DNA of 11,637 bases from positions 1 through 11,637 of the forward strand of contig CAYVOX010000109.1 of NCBI GenBank assembly GCA_964453035.1, read 5' to 3'. The notes beneath the pieces were generated by a model. The model searched no databases and was not told where the DNA came from. It saw only the letters and a program-made list of their open reading frames with translations. The stretch's first letter is position 1, and every line of letters starts with the position of its first letter. Origin of the DNA: CAYVOX01 sp964453035. Its GTDB lineage: Bacteria > Chloroflexota > Anaerolineae > Anaerolineales > Anaerolineaceae. The position numbers and the translations under genes are program-made. Of this stretch, positions 1 through 6,582 are shown one piece after another.

Positions 1-1
1 C

Positions 2-21
2 CCCACTGCCCGTGCAGTGGG
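2..21 (+). terminator. Short GC-rich hairpin upstream of dnaA, possible terminator of an upstream gene
   Basis: An 8-bp perfect inverted repeat (2-9 with 14-21) encloses a 4-nt loop and is followed by GTTTCTAT. The stem is strong but the T-tract is poor. It could end a plus-strand transcript entering from outside the window, or be a structural element of the dnaA upstream region. The sequence does not separate these options. Confidence 0.4.
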
Positions 22-81
22 TTTCTATCCCTGTTGCGTTTTACCGACCCAGAGATTATACCCGACCAGAGGATTATGCGA

Positions 82-1422
82 ATGAACGCTCAACAAGCCT
101 GGCAGGCCGCCATCAGTCAACTGCAAATGGAAATGCCCAAAGCGTCCTTCGACACCTGGGTAAAACATGCTGACCTGGTCAACTACCAGGGCGAGACGTT
201 CACCGTTGGCGTTCACAATGCCTACGCCCGTGACTGGCTGGACTCGCGCCTTTCCTCAACGGTCAACCGCCTGCTCACCGGCATGATGGGCAAGCCCCAA
301 TCGGTAGAGTTTATCGTCTGGCAGAAGGACGAAGCCTTTGAGGAACCGGAGGCGCGTGCAGAGCATGCCCCCGAGCCCGCCAGCCCGATCCTCTCCAATC
401 CCACCCTCAACCCGCGCTACACCTTCGATACCTTTGTGGTTGGGTCAAACAACCGCCTGTGCCATGCCGCCTCGCAGGCCGTGGCCGATAACCCCGCCAA
501 AGCCTACAATCCCCTGTTCATCTACGGCGGCGTTGGACTGGGCAAAACCCACCTGCTGCACGCCATCGGCAACCAGGCCCACAACCAGGGGCTGCAGGTG
601 CTGTACGTCTCCTCCGAAGAATTTACCAACGACCTGATTAATTCCATCCGCACCCACAACACCCAGTCCTTCCGCGAGAAATACCGTCGCATTGACGTGC
701 TACTCATTGACGATATCCAGTTCATCGCCGGAAAAGAATCCACCCAGGAAGAATTCTTTCACACCTTTAACACCCTCTACGGACAGACCAAGCAAATCAT
801 CATCTCATCCGATCGCCCCCCAAAAGCCCTGGTCACCCTCGAAGAGCGGCTGCGGTCCCGCTTTGAGTGGGGCCTCACGGTTGACCTGCAACCGCCGGAC
901 CTTGAAACGCGCATTGCCATCCTGCGGACCAAGGCAGAACGCGCCGGCAGACAGGTGCCCGGCGAGATCCTCGAGCTCATTGCCCGCCAGATCCAATCCA
1001 ACATTCGCGAGTTGGAAGGCGCCCTCACCCGCGTTCTTGCCTTCGCCGACCTCAGCGGCATGCCGCTCAACCTGGAACTGGTGCACGTTGCCCTGGCAGA
1101 TCTGTTGCCGCAGCACACCACCATTGAGCCCCGCCAGGTGGTTGAAGCGGTGGCTGCCACCTTCGGGCTCACCTCCGATAGGCTCCTCGGGCGCGACCGC
1201 TCTCAGGAGGTCTCCCTTCCGCGCCAGGTAGCTATGTTCCTGATGCGCGAAGAATCCAACGCCTCCCTGCCGCAGATTGGGCAGGCACTGGGCGGGCGCG
1301 ACCACACCACCGTGATGTATGCGTGCGAAAAAGTGGCCGACCTGATCGAGCGCGACGATAAATTGCGCCGCCAGGTGATGCAGGTGCGCGAACAGCTCTA
1401 CGGGCACCGGCCCAACCTTTGA
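82..1422 (+). CDS. dnaA: Chromosomal replication initiator protein DnaA
   Basis: DnaA binds DnaA boxes at oriC, forms an ATP-dependent filament and melts the origin. The 446-residue product has the full family layout. Domain I is at about residues 1-85 with the conserved SFDTWV stretch, followed by a short acidic, proline-rich linker. The AAA+ core has Walker A GGVGLGKT at 149-156, Walker B LLIDDIQ at 207-213, the sensor-1 region IIISSD, the LRSRFEWGL box near 257-265 and NIRELEGAL further on. Domain IV carries the DnaA-box-binding signature GRDHTTV at 405-411. Length is typical. I chose ATG 82 because AGAGGA at 68-73 lies 8 nt upstream. An in-frame ATG at 76 would leave only 2 nt, and the TTG at 34 adds residues unlike any DnaA N-terminus. 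The next plus-strand gene is RNase J, 251 bp downstream, not dnaN. Identity is near certain; only the start is open. Confidence 0.97.
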   Translation: MNAQQAWQAAISQLQMEMPKASFDTWVKHADLVNYQGETFTVGVHNAYARDWLDSRLSSTVNRLLTGMMGKPQSVEFIVWQKDEAFEEPEARAEHAPEPASPILSNPTLNPRYTFDTFVVGSNNRLCHAASQAVADNPAKAYNPLFIYGGVGLGKTHLLHAIGNQAHNQGLQVLYVSSEEFTNDLINSIRTHNTQSFREKYRRIDVLLIDDIQFIAGKESTQEEFFHTFNTLYGQTKQIIISSDRPPKALVTLEERLRSRFEWGLTVDLQPPDLETRIAILRTKAERAGRQVPGEILELIARQIQSNIRELEGALTRVLAFADLSGMPLNLELVHVALADLLPQHTTIEPRQVVEAVAATFGLTSDRLLGRDRSQEVSLPRQVAMFLMREESNASLPQIGQALGGRDHTTVMYACEKVADLIERDDKLRRQVMQVREQLYGHRPNL

Positions 1423-1466
1423 ATCTAAGCTCGCCTGCCTCACCCGCGCCACTTCTCCACGGCGCT

Positions 1467-1495
1467 TTGACATTCTGCTGCTGCTATGTTAAAAT
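1467..1495 (+). promoter_or_regulatory. Sigma-70-type promoter for the RNase J gene
   Basis: TTGACA at 1467-1472 matches the consensus -35 exactly. After a 17-nt spacer comes TAAAAT at 1490-1495 (5 of 6 of the -10 consensus). Transcription would start near 1502, giving a leader of about 170 nt before the RNase J start codon. This is the best-formed promoter in the window. It lies 45 bp after the dnaA stop, so RNase J need not depend on dnaA transcription. Confidence 0.75.
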
Positions 1496-1508
1496 ACAAT
1501 GCAGGTTA

Positions 1509-1522
1509 GCCGGTTTTCCGGC
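1509..1522 (+). other. 5'-proximal hairpin of the RNase J leader RNA
   Basis: GCCGG, a TTTT loop and CCGGC form a perfect 5-bp hairpin. It begins only about 7 nt after the predicted transcription start. The position is seen in the sequence; that it shields the 5' end from decay is inference. Confidence 0.45.
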
Positions 1523-1546
1523 CGCAGGATTGTAGATCGAAGGTGA

Positions 1547-1636
1547 ATGGCTCTCAAAAGCATGCGAACGATTTCCGCCTCGGTTGGAAAGATAACCGGG
1601 GTGTTTTTTTACCTCCGGGGGATAACCACTACTTGA
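1547..1636 (+). CDS. Candidate 29-codon leader ORF (speculative)
   Basis: An ATG at 1547 opens a 29-residue frame ending in TGA at 1634-1636, inside the RNase J leader. AAGG at 1540-1543 could serve as ribosome binding site, but at only 3 nt it is too close to be convincing. An internal ATG lies at 1562. The peptide begins MALKSMRTIS and includes GVFFYLRG, with no recognisable family and no run of one amino acid as in classic leader peptides. The frame spans the whole terminator-like hairpin at 1578-1610, so translation would affect its folding. A frame of this length arises easily by chance. Confidence 0.18.
   Translation: MALKSMRTISASVGKITGVFFYLRGITTT
1578..1610 (+). terminator. Intrinsic-terminator-like hairpin inside the RNase J leader (attenuator candidate)
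   Basis: Positions 1578-1585 pair with 1594-1601 as an 8-bp stem with one T-G wobble around an 8-nt loop. TG and seven T residues (1604-1610) follow at once, which is classic intrinsic-terminator form. It lies downstream of the promoter at 1467-1495 and upstream of the RNase J start. It therefore either attenuates RNase J transcription or ends dnaA read-through, with RNase J using another promoter. Overlapping alternative pairings exist: 1572-1576 with 1586-1590, and 1596-1602 with 1611-1618 with one bulged base. Confidence 0.6.
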
Positions 1637-1673
1637 TAATTTCCGCGAGGTCACTCGCATTTGAGGTATATGA

Positions 1674-3314
1674 ATGAAAAGTAATGCATTAAAAATTGTT
1701 CCGCTCGGCGGCCTGGGTGAAGTTGGCCGCAACCTGATGGTCTACGAATACGCCGGGCAGCTGCTGATTGTTGATAGCGGCATGATGTTCCCGGAGAACG
1801 ATATGCTGGGGGTAGATTACATCATCCCCGATTTAACCTATCTGCGCCAGCACCGTCAACAGGTCGCCGGCATCATCATCACCCACGGGCATGAAGATCA
1901 CATCGGCGCTATCCATCACGTGCTGGCAGAGGTGCAAGCCCCCATCTATGCCACACCGCTCACACGCGGCCTGTTGGAAGTGAAGCTTTCGCGCAACGGG
2001 TTGCTGTCCAAAACTGAGCTGGTAACCGTCCAGGCTGGCGAGGTGGTGCAGGTGGGTCCCTTCCGCGTGGAATTCTTCCACGTATGCCATTCCATCCCCG
2101 ATGGCGTCGGGATTGGCATCCAGACCCCGGCAGGGCTGGTGGTGCACACCGGCGACTATAAATTTGACCACACGCCGGTGGATAACTGGCCCACGGATTT
2201 CGCCAAGCTGGCAGAGTTTTCTCGGCGCGGGGTGCTGGCCCTCCTGGCTGATTCCACCAATGCCGAGCGCCCCGGCTGGACTCCCTCGGAGCGCGTGGTA
2301 GATACCGCCTTTGAGCAGGTCTTCCTGCAGGCTAAGGGGCGCATCATCATCGCCAGCTTTGCCTCGCTCATCTCGCGCATGCAGCAAGCCATCAACGCCT
2401 GCCAGCGCCACGCCCGCAAGATAGCCTTCGTGGGCACCAGCATGATTGATAACGTCAAAATGGCCCGCAAACTCGGCTACCTGGATATTCCCGATGGGCT
2501 GCAGGTGCCCATTGACCAGGCACTGGGGATGAAAGACCGCGATGTCGTCATCATGTGCACCGGCTCGCAGGGCGAACCCTCTTCCATCCTCGGCAGGCTC
2601 TCCACGGGGCGCTATCACGTCTTTGAAATCAAAACCGGTGATACTGTGGTGCTTTCCTCCCACCCCATCCCGGGCAACGAAGAGGATGTTTACCGCACCG
2701 TCAACCGTCTCTTTGAGCGCGGCGCGGATGTGCTTTACGAGGCGATCGCCAATGTGCACGTCTCAGGGCACGCCAGCCAGGAGGAGCTTAAACTCATGCT
2801 CAACCTGGTCAAGCCCAAGCATTTCATCCCCATCCACGGCGAACTGCGCCAACTCAAGCGTCATGCCAATTTAGCTCAGCAGTTGGGCATCCCTTCGGAG
2901 AATATTGCCGTGGTCACCAACGGGCAAACCATCGAATTCAATGATGGACAGATGCGCCTGGGTGAAAAAGTCCCCACCTCCTATGTGCTGGTCGATGGTT
3001 CTGGCGTGGGCGACGTGGGACCAGATGTGATGCGGGAACGCGAAATCCTCGGGCGAGATGGGGTTGTGCTGGTCAATCTGCTGCTGGATGATATCAGCGG
3101 GCAGCTGGTTAGCGAACCGGAAATCACCACGCGCGGGTTCATCCTGGCTAAAGAAGCCTCCGACATGTTCGCTGCCATGCGCAAGCGCATCACCGATCGG
3201 GTGGCAACCTCCAACGGCAACATGGTCAAAGATATTGAACAGACAACCCGCGATTACATCTTTACTGAAACTCACCGCCAGCCCATGGTGTTTGTGACGG
3301 TCAATCGAATCTAG
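1674..3314 (+). CDS. rnj: Ribonuclease J (MBL/beta-CASP-fold ribonuclease)
   Basis: RNase J is a zinc-dependent 5'-to-3' exoribonuclease and endoribonuclease central to mRNA decay and rRNA maturation in bacteria that use it. The 546-residue protein starts with the typical LKIVPLGGLGEVGRN stretch. The metallo-beta-lactamase ligand set looks complete: H71, H73, D75 and H76 in HGHEDH, H139, D161 in HTGDYKFD, and H388 in FIPIHGE. The beta-CASP region lies between the two halves of this domain, with DSTNAERPG near its start and HVSGHAS at 362-368. A C-terminal domain of usual size follows. Length is close to Bacillus RNase J1 (about 555). ATG 1674 follows GAGGT at 1663-1667 by 6 nt, and an in-frame TGA sits directly before it, so no upstream start is possible. 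The preceding leader is unusually structured. The gene ends at a bidirectional terminator. Confidence 0.96.
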   Translation: MKSNALKIVPLGGLGEVGRNLMVYEYAGQLLIVDSGMMFPENDMLGVDYIIPDLTYLRQHRQQVAGIIITHGHEDHIGAIHHVLAEVQAPIYATPLTRGLLEVKLSRNGLLSKTELVTVQAGEVVQVGPFRVEFFHVCHSIPDGVGIGIQTPAGLVVHTGDYKFDHTPVDNWPTDFAKLAEFSRRGVLALLADSTNAERPGWTPSERVVDTAFEQVFLQAKGRIIIASFASLISRMQQAINACQRHARKIAFVGTSMIDNVKMARKLGYLDIPDGLQVPIDQALGMKDRDVVIMCTGSQGEPSSILGRLSTGRYHVFEIKTGDTVVLSSHPIPGNEEDVYRTVNRLFERGADVLYEAIANVHVSGHASQEELKLMLNLVKPKHFIPIHGELRQLKRHANLAQQLGIPSENIAVVTNGQTIEFNDGQMRLGEKVPTSYVLVDGSGVGDVGPDVMREREILGRDGVVLVNLLLDDISGQLVSEPEITTRGFILAKEASDMFAAMRKRITDRVATSNGNMVKDIEQTTRDYIFTETHRQPMVFVTVNRI

Positions 3315-3341
3315 TCGTAGTTCAGTCACTCGTAACACAAA

Positions 3342-3371
3342 AAAACTTCCGGCGTATCAACCGGAAGTTTT
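3342..3371. terminator. Bidirectional intrinsic terminator between rnj and the caspase-like gene
   Basis: Eleven bases at 3342-3352 (AAAACTTCCGG) pair perfectly with 3361-3371 around an 8-nt loop. Read on the plus strand the stem ends in TTTT, terminating rnj 28 nt after its stop. Read on the minus strand the GC stem is followed by seven T residues, terminating the convergent gene 25 nt after its stop. One hairpin serves both genes. Confidence 0.9.
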
Positions 3372-3396
3372 CCTTATCTCACTTGGGTTTAATATC

Positions 3397-4626
3397 TCAG
3401 CGGATGCTGATGGGCAGATAAAACTTCTGGACGTCATCCACCACCAGCAGCTTCACCGGGATGGTCTGCACGTTGGGCAGAACGCCAGACGTTGTGGTGG
3501 TGATGGTCAATGTGGTTTCATAGATGCCGGGTTTGAGACCGTCCGGGTTCAGCGTCACCGTGGTGCTGGTTCCGCTGATGCCCGAGGTGGTCGAAAGCGA
3601 ACCCCACGACACGGAGGAGCTAAACTTAGCCGTCCACTGGAAGGTGAGAGAGCCCAGTGCGCTGATCGTCACCGGCTTCAGTCGCGGATCAGAGGGTTCC
3701 TCCGCCAGGTACGCCACCGTGCTTGAAGAGGTCACCATTTGCGTGGTGAATAAAGTCTCCAACGTTGATGCCGACTTCCCCACGAACGCGTTGTTGTACT
3801 TCCAGCCGCCGGAGTAGTAATCTTTGTCCAGCCAGAAGGCCAGGTCATCGCGGTAAGGGAAGGTCAGCCGTTCCACCGTCGTCGCGCTGAAATCCGCATA
3901 GGATTGGTAAGCCTGTCCCAGTGTTTGACCGGCAAACAGGTAAACCAGGAACTTCTCAAAAGCATCTCCCCACCAGTTGGCATAGTAGCCGCCAGCGCCA
4001 ATATCAGTGAAGGGGTCGGCATACTGGTAAACCCGGTTTTGCGCTTCAGCCGAGGTGAGGTTGACTTCGCCACCGTAACTGCCAGCCGTGTAGCAGCCGT
4101 AAAGCATCACAATTGCGTTGGGGGCGGTGCGCAATTCGTTACGAATCATGTCATTAGAAATGAAAACGTAACCATTGCTGCCGTTGCTCAAAGCCATCCC
4201 CCCCACCACCAGCGGGTTGCTATTCCACTCAACACCGTGCCCGCGGTAGAGGAAGAAATGCGCCCCCTGTGCAGCGGTTTTAATCGCCGTCCAGTTGTTG
4301 TTGGGAGGGTAAAAAGCCGCCACTGAGACACCGTTCTGCTTCAGCACCTCTTCTGCCAGCTTCATATTCTTAACTTCGTTAAGGGTCCACTCACCGTAAT
4401 CCCCATCAATATTGCCCACCACAAGCACCGCCTTCAAAGCAGGCAGGTTCAACGTGGTGGTGGTTGTGGGGAGGTTGTCCCCTGCAACCAGAACAGCTTC
4501 TTCAGGGGGTCGGGGCAGCTGGGGATTGATGCCAGGCGTGGGGTCTTCAGCACGGGCTGTCCACGGAGAACTGTTCAGCATCATCAACAGGAGCGCGAGG
4601 GAAAGTACCCACCTATACCATTTCAT
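3397..4626 (-). CDS. Exported caspase/gingipain-like (clan CD) putative cysteine peptidase with C-terminal beta-sandwich region
   Basis: The 409-residue product (numbered from ATG 4626) has a signal peptide: basic start, hydrophobic stretch at about residues 6-17, likely cut after ARA at residue 26. A Pro/Thr-rich linker with five threonines follows. The core at about 60-290 shows two clan CD hallmarks, each after a hydrophobic strand: His130 in FFLYRGHG and Cys178 in VMLYGCYTAG, 48 residues apart. That is the dyad order and spacing seen in caspase-like peptidases. Residues of about 310-396 look like a BACON/Ig-like beta sandwich (W-rich strand, NPDGLKPGIYETTLTI, then a final strand). The protein ends VQKFYLPISIR, perhaps a sorting tail. 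The ATG is preferred over a TTG at 4632 because GGAG lies 7 nt upstream of it. Gene is alone, with its own terminator and a candidate promoter. Substrate and target are unknown, and activity is inferred from two motifs only. Confidence 0.75.
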   Translation of the reverse strand: MKWYRWVLSLALLLMMLNSSPWTARAEDPTPGINPQLPRPPEEAVLVAGDNLPTTTTTLNLPALKAVLVVGNIDGDYGEWTLNEVKNMKLAEEVLKQNGVSVAAFYPPNNNWTAIKTAAQGAHFFLYRGHGVEWNSNPLVVGGMALSNGSNGYVFISNDMIRNELRTAPNAIVMLYGCYTAGSYGGEVNLTSAEAQNRVYQYADPFTDIGAGGYYANWWGDAFEKFLVYLFAGQTLGQAYQSYADFSATTVERLTFPYRDDLAFWLDKDYYSGGWKYNNAFVGKSASTLETLFTTQMVTSSSTVAYLAEEPSDPRLKPVTISALGSLTFQWTAKFSSSVSWGSLSTTSGISGTSTTVTLNPDGLKPGIYETTLTITTTTSGVLPNVQTIPVKLLVVDDVQKFYLPISIR

Positions 4627-4666
4627 TACCAATCTCCAACAGATAAAATACTAGTTGCATGCAATA

Positions 4667-4695
4667 ATTATCCACGAAAGGTCGTCTTTTGTGCT
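4667..4695 (-). promoter_or_regulatory. Candidate promoter of the caspase-like gene, with a palindrome near the start site
   Basis: On the minus strand GATAAT (4672-4667) is a 5-of-6 match to the -10 box, with a weak AGCACA 17 nt upstream (4695-4690). The predicted start near 4660 lies inside a perfect 10-bp palindrome, TTGCATGCAA at 4655-4664, itself next to ACTAGT (4650-4655). The palindrome could be an operator. The 198-bp gap to pcm and the absence of an obvious terminator after pcm leave read-through possible. Confidence 0.35.
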
Positions 4696-4824
4696 TTGCA
4701 GGTGCCTTACAGCTTCCCTACGACTTAGAGCACTGGCATAAAAACACCCTGCGACACCAAATGAGATAGTTTATAGATTCTTAACCTGGTTGGAATGGAG
4801 CCGGCTGGAAAAGTCGAAGGTTTT

Positions 4825-5502
4825 TCACCAACGGCGGTCTTCCGGCCAATCCGCCTCACCCCATCCGTGAGCGCCGCGCAGCGGCACAAACGAAACCGGC
4901 AGCACCGCTTCACGCGTGAAATCCTCTCCATGACGGATCCAAACTTCCAGTTCCTGCATCGCCAACCCACCAATCGGGATCACCAACCGTCCATCCTCAT
5001 CCAGCTGATCGAGAAGAGGAACAGGGGGCCGGGGCGCCGCTGCTGTGACAATAATCCCCTGGTAAGGCGCAGCCTCAACCCAGCCCAGCGAGCCATCGGA
5101 GGCATGCACAGTGACGTTGCTCATGCCGAGCAACCTAAGCATTTTGACTGCCCTCTCAGCCAGCGCTGCGTGACGTTCAATGGTGTGAACCTCAGCGCAC
5201 AGGTGAGCCAAAACGGCTGCCTGGTAACCTGAGCCCGTGCCAATTTCAAGCACTTTTTCACTCCCTCGCAGGCTCAAAAGCGATGTCATCAGCGCAACGA
5301 TATACGGCTGCGAAATGGTCTGTCCCAGGCCAATGGGCAGCGGCCCATCATCGTAAGCATAGGGACGAAAGTCAACCGGTACAAACAGGTGGCGTGGCAG
5401 CTTACGGCAAGCCTCAAGCACTCTTTGATCGCTGATTCCCCGCTTTTCAAGCTGGGCAGTCACCATTTCAGAGCGCATGCGGTCAAAATCATAGTGCAAC
5501 AT
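4825..5502 (-). CDS. pcm: Protein-L-isoaspartate O-methyltransferase
   Basis: Pcm methylates abnormal L-isoaspartyl residues from S-adenosylmethionine, the first step in returning aged proteins to normal aspartyl linkages. It acts in the cytoplasm. The 225-residue protein carries the family signatures in order: LPRHLFVP at 35-42, the substrate-binding GLGQTISQPYIVALM at 58-72, the SAM motif VLEIGTGSGYQAAVLA at 84-99 with acidic E109 after the second strand, and VSFVPLRG near the C-terminus. Length is usual (E. coli about 208). The ATG lies 3 nt after the mutY stop, and its ribosome binding site (GAGGGG) is inside the last mutY codons, so translation is coupled. It is the last gene of the operon. 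No clear terminator follows; the next 198 bp precede the separately promoted caspase-like gene. Confidence 0.95.
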   Translation of the reverse strand: MLHYDFDRMRSEMVTAQLEKRGISDQRVLEACRKLPRHLFVPVDFRPYAYDDGPLPIGLGQTISQPYIVALMTSLLSLRGSEKVLEIGTGSGYQAAVLAHLCAEVHTIERHAALAERAVKMLRLLGMSNVTVHASDGSLGWVEAAPYQGIIVTAAAPRPPVPLLDQLDEDGRLVIPIGGLAMQELEVWIRHGEDFTREAVLPVSFVPLRGAHGWGEADWPEDRRW

Positions 5503-5505
5503 GCC

Positions 5506-6582
5506 TCAACCCCTCTTGCCGTTCTGCTCGCATAGCCTGAGGGCTATCTGTCGGTCAATTTTGCCCATCGGGTAGGCTGCCAGCCCACCCGGCTCAACCC
5601 AGGCAATCGCCGCAACCTGGATAGGCTGCGGCACACCCTGCTGCAGCCGGCACAGAAAGGCATGTAACGTCACCTTAAAGTGAGTGTAAGCATGCCTGTA
5701 AACCCCAAAAGGCTCGCCCACCTCAATTTCAACGCCCAATTCTTCGGCAATCTCACGCTGCAACCCCTCCGAGAGGGTTTCGCCAGCCTCCAGCTTGCCG
5801 CCCGGGAACTCCCACAGCCCGCCGAGCAGACCGTTTGCCGGGCGTTGCGCAATCAGCACCTCGCCGCCGCGCTCAAGAACCGCAGCGGTTACCGTGTAGT
5901 GCGGAACGCTGGCGCGCGCTTTCATCACCGGTAACTGGTTTTGCAACCCCTGCGCCTGGGCCTGACAGATGGTAACCAGGGGACACAGCAGGCAGCGCGG
6001 TCCGCGCGGCGTGCAGATGATTGCGCCCAGGTCCATCAAAGCCTGGTTAAAATCGCCCGGGCGTTCTTCTGGAAGGTTAGCCTGGGCGTAGCCGACCAAC
6101 TGCGCCTCGCCCTCCTTCGAGCGCAGCGGATCACGGATGGCGAAAACCCGGGCATACACCCTGCGGATATTTCCATCCAGGGCGGGCTCGGGTTGGTTAA
6201 ATGCAATGGACGCAATGGCAGCCGCAGTGTACGCGCCAATGCCGGGCAGAGCTTGCAACTGGCGGAGCGTCTGCGGCAATTCGCCGTTGAAGTTTGCCAT
6301 TACTTTCTGGGCAGCCCGGTGCAGGTTGCGCGCCCGGCTGTAGTAACCCAATCCCTCCCAGGCCTTCAGCACCTCCTGCTCTGAGGTGGAAGCCAGAGCC
6401 TGGAGGGTCGGAAACCGCTCCATCCAGCGCTCATAATAGGGGATAACGGTATCCACCTGGGTTTGTTGCAGCATGATTTCCGAAACCCAGACGGCGTAAG
6501 AATCACCTCGCCCGCGCCAGGGCAGGCGGCGGGCGTTTTGATCATACCAGGCCAGTAAGCGTTGGCTAAGTTGCGACGGCAT
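5506..6582 (-). CDS. mutY: A/G-specific adenine glycosylase MutY with an intact C-terminal Nudix box
   Basis: MutY removes adenine misincorporated opposite 8-oxoguanine, starting base-excision repair. The 358-residue protein has catalytic E35 in SEIMLQQTQV, the helix-hairpin-helix LPGIGAYTAAA at 112-122, catalytic D136 in ALDGNIRRV, and the iron-sulfur ligands C190, C197, C200 and C206 (C-x6-C-x2-C-x5-C). The C-terminal MutT-like domain (about 228-350) recognises 8-oxoG in the family. YTH at 299-301 takes the place of the usual FSH loop. Oddly, this domain keeps a full Nudix consensus at 262-284, with E277, E280 and E281, which is usually degenerate in MutY. It may therefore also hydrolyse a nucleotide. 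The start ATG overlaps the stop of the upstream gene by one base (TAATG), and pcm starts 3 nt after the stop, so all three are coupled. Identity is firm; the Nudix activity is inference. Confidence 0.96.
   Translation of the reverse strand: MPSQLSQRLLAWYDQNARRLPWRGRGDSYAVWVSEIMLQQTQVDTVIPYYERWMERFPTLQALASTSEQEVLKAWEGLGYYSRARNLHRAAQKVMANFNGELPQTLRQLQALPGIGAYTAAAIASIAFNQPEPALDGNIRRVYARVFAIRDPLRSKEGEAQLVGYAQANLPEERPGDFNQALMDLGAIICTPRGPRCLLCPLVTICQAQAQGLQNQLPVMKARASVPHYTVTAAVLERGGEVLIAQRPANGLLGGLWEFPGGKLEAGETLSEGLQREIAEELGVEIEVGEPFGVYRHAYTHFKVTLHAFLCRLQQGVPQPIQVAAIAWVEPGGLAAYPMGKIDRQIALRLCEQNGKRG

Noticed and set aside
1484..1732. An 82-codon minus-strand frame opposite the RNase J leader
   Set aside because: It overlaps the rnj promoter and start, has no ribosome binding site that I can see, and its product shows no family pattern. 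The plus-strand regulatory reading explains the region better.
4668..4676. TTATCCACG, an 8-of-9 match to a DnaA box, upstream of the caspase-like gene
   Set aside because: It is isolated and far from dnaA. A single near match is expected by chance and does not mark an origin.
4780..4824. Possible terminator just after pcm
   Set aside because: Only a weak AT-rich 5-bp pairing and an 8-bp self-complementary AGCCGGCT without loop are present. Neither looks like an intrinsic terminator.
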